Shown: in pieces, positions 5,282 through 8,982 of the stretch
How the letters are laid out: every line of letters begins with the position of its first letter
How positions within the stretch are numbered: position 1 is the first letter of the stretch
Origin: Bacteroidetes bacterium QH_10_64_19
Lineage (GTDB): Bacteria; Bacteroidota; Rhodothermia; Rhodothermales; Salinibacteraceae
Direction of reading: 5' to 3'
DNA length: 8,982 bases
NCBI GenBank assembly: GCA_003023125.1
Contig: PXSY01000172.1
Location: forward strand, 1 to 8,982
Notes under the pieces: model-generated
Databases searched by the model: none
What the model was told of the DNA's origin: nothing
What the model saw: the letters and a program-made list of their open reading frames with translations, nothing else
Position numbers and translations under genes: made by a program

Positions 5282-6838
5282 CTAATTTCCGCTGCCTTCC
5301 TCCCCCCCTGTGTTGAGCTCTCGCCCAGCGCACTCTTCCACTTCCTGAGCCTTCTCCGTCTGCTCAGTCTGGACGTAGGCCTGAAGCAGTGCCGAACACG
5401 CATTCTGGCGATACTGACCGTCCGAACCGCTGAGCTGTCGGGCACGCTCAAGCGGCGGGATGGCCTGTTCGAAGAGTTCCAGCCGCTGCTCGTCGAGCCC
5501 CCTGATCATCCTGCGCTCCTCCTCGGTCGGGCTTTGCTCTCTCGCCATGAGCGAGTCGCGGACGGACACGAGACTGTCCTGCAGGGCCACGCCCTGGTTC
5601 AGGTACGCAGCGCCAAGATTGTATTGCTTCTTCGGATCGTTGGGATCGTACTCGACGGCCCTTGCGAGCTGCTCGGCCGCTTCATCGTATCGGTTGGCGT
5701 TAAGCAGGAGCGAGCCGTAGTTGTACCGGTAGGTGGCATTTTCCGGATTCTGTCGAATCTGCTGCCGGTAGGCCTGCATGGCACGGGTGGTGTCCCCCAA
5801 CTGGTTGAGCGCATTCAGCCGAGAGTTCCGGAGCTCCGCCAGAGGGGTCACTCCAGACAGGTCTTCTGAAACTGAGACGGTGTCCGACGGGGAGACAACC
5901 CGTCGCGAGGCGACCTCCGTGCCTTGCGTATAAAGGCTAACCCGAACCTGTCCTTTCATCTGCCGCTTGCCTCCCTCCTTCTTGTAGAAGGAGCCGGACA
6001 CCATGCCGTCGTCCGCTGAAATGTTCACCCGATCCGGCACGGTGCCCTCCACGTTTCGCGGAGACCCCTCTGCTTCAACAGTTCCGGCGTACTCTACGTC
6101 TCGCGTGCCCGTGAACCGGAAGTGAGTGGGCCGCTCCGACAGGTCGTCGATCGCCTGCTCGGCGATCTCGACGGTCTTTCCCGGCTGCTCGTCCTGAAGG
6201 TATAACTGCGAGAGAATGGCGTACGTGTTCTTCGTGGGCTCTTCCTCTTTCTCAATGTACCGCTCCAGAATCGGGACGATGTCCTTCATCTGCTCCATGG
6301 CTGCATCGCCTCCCTCAAGTTGGGCCGCCTGAAGACGCGCAAACGCCTCGTTCTTAATCGGTCCTGTTGAGTCTGGCCGGATCACCCCCGCAGCGCCGAA
6401 AGCGGCAGCGGCCTGCATGAAGCGGTCCTGATCCTGAGACTTCCGCGCCTGGTTGAACAGGTCGGCTCCCTTCTGGTACTCCTGGACGAACGCGAGCTCA
6501 CGCTGACTTTCTACGTCGCTCCGTTTTCCGGGATCAAACTGGATTGCCTGTTCTTCGGCCTCCCGGGCCTGTGCGTACAGGCTCTTGTACCGGTCCGCGG
6601 GAACCGTGCTGTCGGCCATCTGGCGCAAAATTCGGGCCTTCATCATGTACGCGTCCACGTTGGCCGAGTCTTGCGCAAGGGCCGTGTCGACGTTGGCCAG
6701 GGCCCGCTGGTAGTTTTCCTGCTCCATCGCGCTTTCCGCCGCGCTCATGTTCGGGTTTCCAGCCGAGCAGCCCGAAAGCGCCAAAAGTCCGAGTGTGCTC
6801 AAAACGAGTGCGAAAAGCGCTGACTGTCGAGACGTCAT
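5282..6838 (-). CDS. TPR-repeat lipoprotein
   Basis: A 518-residue envelope protein. Residues 1-24 form a lipoprotein signal: a basic start, a hydrophobic stretch and the lipobox LSGC with Cys24 as the lipidated residue. The open frame continues 32 codons upstream, but the ATG at 6838 places the signal peptide correctly at the N-terminus. Tetratricopeptide-like helical hairpins appear at about 32-75, 120-155, 205-235, 340-365, 367-400 (NATYRYNYGSLLLNANRYDEAAEQLARAVEYDPND, the best match) and 402-425, with a further one near 455-500. Between the N- and C-terminal repeats, residues about 238-325 look beta-rich and are not TPR. TPR lipoproteins usually act as scaffolds for protein assembly at the envelope; the partner here is unknown. 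The protein is acidic (ending GGEEGSGN), in keeping with the neighbours. There is no Shine-Dalgarno. It is transcribed toward the PLP enzyme gene but 212 bases apart, so it may have its own transcript. Confidence 0.85.
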   Translation of the reverse strand: MTSRQSALFALVLSTLGLLALSGCSAGNPNMSAAESAMEQENYQRALANVDTALAQDSANVDAYMMKARILRQMADSTVPADRYKSLYAQAREAEEQAIQFDPGKRSDVESQRELAFVQEYQKGADLFNQARKSQDQDRFMQAAAAFGAAGVIRPDSTGPIKNEAFARLQAAQLEGGDAAMEQMKDIVPILERYIEKEEEPTKNTYAILSQLYLQDEQPGKTVEIAEQAIDDLSERPTHFRFTGTRDVEYAGTVEAEGSPRNVEGTVPDRVNISADDGMVSGSFYKKEGGKRQMKGQVRVSLYTQGTEVASRRVVSPSDTVSVSEDLSGVTPLAELRNSRLNALNQLGDTTRAMQAYRQQIRQNPENATYRYNYGSLLLNANRYDEAAEQLARAVEYDPNDPKKQYNLGAAYLNQGVALQDSLVSVRDSLMAREQSPTEEERRMIRGLDEQRLELFEQAIPPLERARQLSGSDGQYRQNACSALLQAYVQTEQTEKAQEVEECAGRELNTGGEEGSGN

Positions 6839-7204
6839 GGTGAGGAGTTGTGGGTCAGTGGGATCCGTGAGGGTGCAGCGTCGAAGCGCCAGTGGCAAAA
6901 CAGTGCCTACGACCACAAGCTGGGAAGAAGCCAATCTGTATAACGTGAGTTTGTAGGCGTAGTCATGATAGGGGGAATGAAGAGATCATTCAATGCGTTT
7001 CAGTTTTTCGTTCGTGAACTTCCGATCCATCGATCTGACCGTTCGCGCGTTGTAACTGCTCGACTGCTTTGCTTTTTTAGGGTACAGTTTGCGTACGCAC
7101 TCTGAGGCTCCGCGGTCCGCTGAGGCCTTCCGGTCTCGGTTGTCGCTCTGTCCTCTGCCCTTCTCGACCGTGCCCATTCCTCCTCCCCCTCCCCTTTCGC
7201 CTCC
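6839..7204. promoter_or_regulatory. Divergent intergenic region with weak promoter candidates for both sides
   Basis: These 366 bases separate two divergently transcribed genes and hold no credible gene. For the TPR gene (minus strand), ATGACT (6966-6961) and TATACA (6942-6937) are 18 bases apart, each a 4/6 match to the sigma-70 boxes. For the gene at 7205 (plus), TCGACT (7060-7065) and TACAGT (7083-7088) are 17 bases apart, also 4/6 each; the latter overlaps TACAGTTTG, which resembles the Bacteroidota -7 box. A 6-bp inverted repeat, GAATGA-N5-TCATTC, lies at 6975-6991, just outside the minus -35. A 22-base uninterrupted pyrimidine tract (7177-7198) precedes the start at 7205. All assignments are by eye and weak. 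Confidence 0.3.
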
Positions 7205-8368
7205 ATGGAATCGACCGATCCTTCCGACTCCCTCGTCACCCCAAGCCTGCGGGCGTTCCTGCACGAAATGATCGACTACGCAGGCCTGTTTCCCCCGGCA
7301 GACCTGTCGCTTTCCCGTGCGATCCAGAACTACGCGGAATACCGGCAGGAGCAGGAAGACTGGCTGTTGTCGCGCTTCGTGCTCCCGGTACGCCGCCTCC
7401 CCGACCTGACGGCACACCGACACCTGTTCAAGGAAGGAACGCCCTACGAATTCTCGGTGCTGGGAACCGGCGGCGCCACGCCGGACCGGTTCCTGGAGGC
7501 GTTCGAGCGGGACCTGGAGGTGATCGACACGTTCGACGAGGATCACACGGGGCGCGCCCAAGCCGACGTGATGGAGGTGCCCCTGCCCGAGGCCCTCGTG
7601 GGCGGCTCGCAGGCGGCACTGGAATCGTTTCTGGAGTCCCTTACCCGAAAGGTCGTAGCCGTCGGCACGGCAAAGCTCGATCTCTTCCTCGAACTTCCCA
7701 TGCGAAGCGACGCGGTCGAGGGTCTGCCTGCGGTCTGTGCCGCCGTGGCCGAGCACAACAGCCAGCAGGCCGTCCCCGCCCGCACCCGCATCGGCCTGAA
7801 AGTGCGCTGTGGCGGGGGCACGCCGTCCGACGTTCCGGCCGTCGACGACGTCGCGGCCCTCATCGTGGCCTGCCGGGACGCCGGGATTCCCTTCAAGGCC
7901 ACCGCTGGACTGCATCATCCGGTGCGCCACTACGACGACGGGCTCGACACGGAAATGCACGGCTTCCTCAACATCTTTGCCGCCGGGGTCCTCGCCGCCG
8001 AGCACAACCTTAACGAGGCCGACGTCCAGACCATTCTCTTCGAAGAGAGCGCCGATAACTTTCGGTTCCGCAAGGAGTCGTTGGCCTGGCGCGACCTGAC
8101 CATCTCGCTTGATGGGCTTCAGCATGCCCGCGAGACGCTCGTCCGTTCGTTTGGGAGTTGCAGCTTCGAGGAGCCCATCGATCACCTCCGCGACCCCCAA
8201 CTCATCCCCCGACCCCTCGCTCTCCTCGTTTCTCGACGTAGACGCCGACCACCCCTTTCCCATCCAGAACCTTCCGTACGGGGTCTTTACGCCGCCAAAC
8301 ACCACCGTCCCGCGCGTCGGCGTAGCAATCGGCGATCAGGTCTTAGATCTGGCCGTGCTCAACGATGA
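7205..8368 (+). CDS. Conserved protein of unknown function linked to fumarylacetoacetase; C-terminus extended by stop loss
   Basis: The open frame encodes 387 residues, but only about 1-334 look like the natural protein. I recognise the pattern as a conserved bacterial protein without a known function. Conserved-looking blocks are [11 protein letters not shown] (22-32), FLELP (161-165), GLKVRCGG (197-204), [15 protein letters not shown] (229-243), MHGFLNIF (251-258) and [11 protein letters not shown] (316-326). Alternating strands ending in ELP, LKVRCGG and FKATAG suggest a TIM-barrel-like enzyme with lysines 199 and 231 in the cavity; this is inference. After residue 334 the frame runs through the start of fumarylacetoacetase and yields Arg-rich, out-of-frame sequence, so a stop codon near 8204-8236 seems to be missing. 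CGA codons at 8210 and 8234 each become TGA by one change that is silent in the fah frame. The ATG at 7205 has no Shine-Dalgarno and follows a pyrimidine tract. Position suggests a role near tyrosine/homogentisate catabolism. Confidence 0.75.
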   Translation: MESTDPSDSLVTPSLRAFLHEMIDYAGLFPPADLSLSRAIQNYAEYRQEQEDWLLSRFVLPVRRLPDLTAHRHLFKEGTPYEFSVLGTGGATPDRFLEAFERDLEVIDTFDEDHTGRAQADVMEVPLPEALVGGSQAALESFLESLTRKVVAVGTAKLDLFLELPMRSDAVEGLPAVCAAVAEHNSQQAVPARTRIGLKVRCGGGTPSDVPAVDDVAALIVACRDAGIPFKATAGLHHPVRHYDDGLDTEMHGFLNIFAAGVLAAEHNLNEADVQTILFEESADNFRFRKESLAWRDLTISLDGLQHARETLVRSFGSCSFEEPIDHLRDPQLIPRPLALLVSRRRRRPPLSHPEPSVRGLYAAKHHRPARRRSNRRSGLRSGRAQR

Positions 8369-8982
8369 AGGGGTGTTCAACGCATCTGAACTCCGGAACG
8401 CGCGTCCCTTTTCCCAGCCCACCTTGAATGCATTCATGGGCCTCGGCCCGGCGGCCTGGGCATCCGTTCGCGAAACGCTTCAGACGCTGCTGCGCGCCGA
8501 TACCGCTGCGCTGCGCGACGAGGAGTCGCTCCGGCAGCAGGTGCTCTACCCTCGGGCCGACGTTTCCCTCCAGTTGCCCGTCGACATCGGCGATTATACC
8601 GACTTCTACTCGTCGAAGCAGCACGCGACGAACGTCGGAACCATGTTTCGGGGCGCGGAGAATGCTCTGAAGGACAACTGGGTGCATCTGCCGGTTGGAT
8701 ACCACGGGCGGGCCAGCTCCGTCATCCTGAGCGGGCAGGACGTGCGACGCCCCTGCGGTCAGACTCGCCCCGACCCCGACGAGTCCCCCGTCTACGGCCC
8801 CTCGCAGCTCCTCGATTTCGAACTCGAAACCGGGTTCTTCGTAGGCGGCGGCAACGACCTGGGAGCCCCCATTCCCATCGAGGAGGCCTCCGACCACATC
8901 TTTGGCATGGTGCTGGTGAACGACTGGAGCGCCCGCGACATCCAGGGCTGGGAGTACGATCCGCTCGGCCCGTTCCTGGGCA
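8181..8982 (+). CDS. fahA: Fumarylacetoacetase, 3' end outside window; start codon apparently lost
   Basis: Hydrolyses fumarylacetoacetate to fumarate and acetoacetate, the last step of tyrosine/homogentisate degradation. The sequence follows animal FAH closely: [11 protein letters not shown] (8256-8288), then [17 protein letters not shown]. Using mouse numbering, the metal ligands are Asp126 (8601-8603), Glu199 (8820-8822), Glu201 (8826-8828) and Asp233 (8922-8924), and catalytic His133 is at 8622-8624. The window ends on the first base of the expected Lys253 codon. Mouse FAH starts at the equivalent of about 8226, but this frame has no ATG, GTG or TTG between 8154 and that point. I give 8181 because its ATC would be ATG with one change, giving a short native-looking N-terminus. 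Canonical starts further up (ATG 8112, ATG 8124, TTG 8151) would add a Ser/Arg-rich stretch that is only the neighbour's coding region read out of frame. Product certain; start uncertain. Confidence 0.85.
   Translation, partial: MTSATPNSSPDPSLSSFLDVDADHPFPIQNLPYGVFTPPNTTVPRVGVAIGDQVLDLAVLNDEGVFNASELRNARPFSQPTLNAFMGLGPAAWASVRETLQTLLRADTAALRDEESLRQQVLYPRADVSLQLPVDIGDYTDFYSSKQHATNVGTMFRGAENALKDNWVHLPVGYHGRASSVILSGQDVRRPCGQTRPDPDESPVYGPSQLLDFELETGFFVGGGNDLGAPIPIEEASDHIFGMVLVNDWSARDIQGWEYDPLGPFLG

Noticed and set aside
5070..5333. N-terminal extension of the cystathionine enzyme to 5333
   Set aside because: The added 88 residues are Arg/Gly/Pro/Ser-rich with no family match, and they overlap the 3' end of the TPR gene. 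The ATG at 5069 gives the family length.
6986..8305. Minus-strand open frame of 439 codons opposite the 7205 gene
   Set aside because: It mirrors the conserved plus-strand gene and runs across its intergenic leader. The Gly/Arg/Glu-rich product has no recognisable family.
1..8982. tRNA, rRNA, CRISPR array, transposase or defence-system genes
   Set aside because: No cloverleaf, rRNA-like sequence, regular repeat-spacer pattern, DDE or recombinase motif, or nuclease/helicase motif was seen on either strand.

Overview
The window reads as chromosomal DNA of a high-GC, salt-adapted member of the Bacteroidota/Rhodothermota, most like Salinibacter or a relative. This is inferred from three things. 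The phosphohexomutase is of the Bacteroidota GlmM type. None of the start codons has a recognisable Shine-Dalgarno sequence. The proteins are acidic; the small protein at 1451-1714 has 22 Asp/Glu against 3 Lys/Arg. Species identity cannot be proven from the sequence alone.

Layout, left to right. (1) The 3' part of a GlmM-like phosphoglucosamine mutase (1-1233, +). (2) A 217-base gap with a good sigma-70-type promoter candidate and a small hairpin, then a tiny acidic coiled-coil protein (1451-1714, +) and an AMP-forming acyl-CoA synthetase-like enzyme (1751-3286, +), 36 bases apart and probably co-transcribed. (3) A short spacer with a 16-bp tandem repeat, then a DUF427-family gene (3390-3840, +) broken by an internal deletion of about 41 bp. 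(4) On the minus strand, a PLP-dependent cystathionine gamma-synthase/lyase (5069-3876), preceded by a 212-base leader with a strong hairpin and a palindrome, and upstream of it a TPR lipoprotein (6838-5282). (5) A 366-base divergent intergenic region. (6) A conserved protein of unknown function (7205-8368, +) running into fumarylacetoacetase (about 8181 to the window end, +), the last enzyme of tyrosine/homogentisate breakdown.

Most genes are ordinary metabolic genes: cell-wall precursor synthesis, acyl or aryl activation, sulfur amino acid metabolism and tyrosine catabolism. I see no tRNA, rRNA, CRISPR array, transposon or recognisable defence system. The notable points are two gene lesions and one candidate enzyme. 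The lesions are the deletion in the DUF427 gene and a damaged junction, where the unknown-function gene has no stop at its natural end and fumarylacetoacetase has no canonical start where its family begins. The candidate enzyme is the fah-linked protein, whose motifs suggest a lysine-containing barrel and whose function I cannot name.
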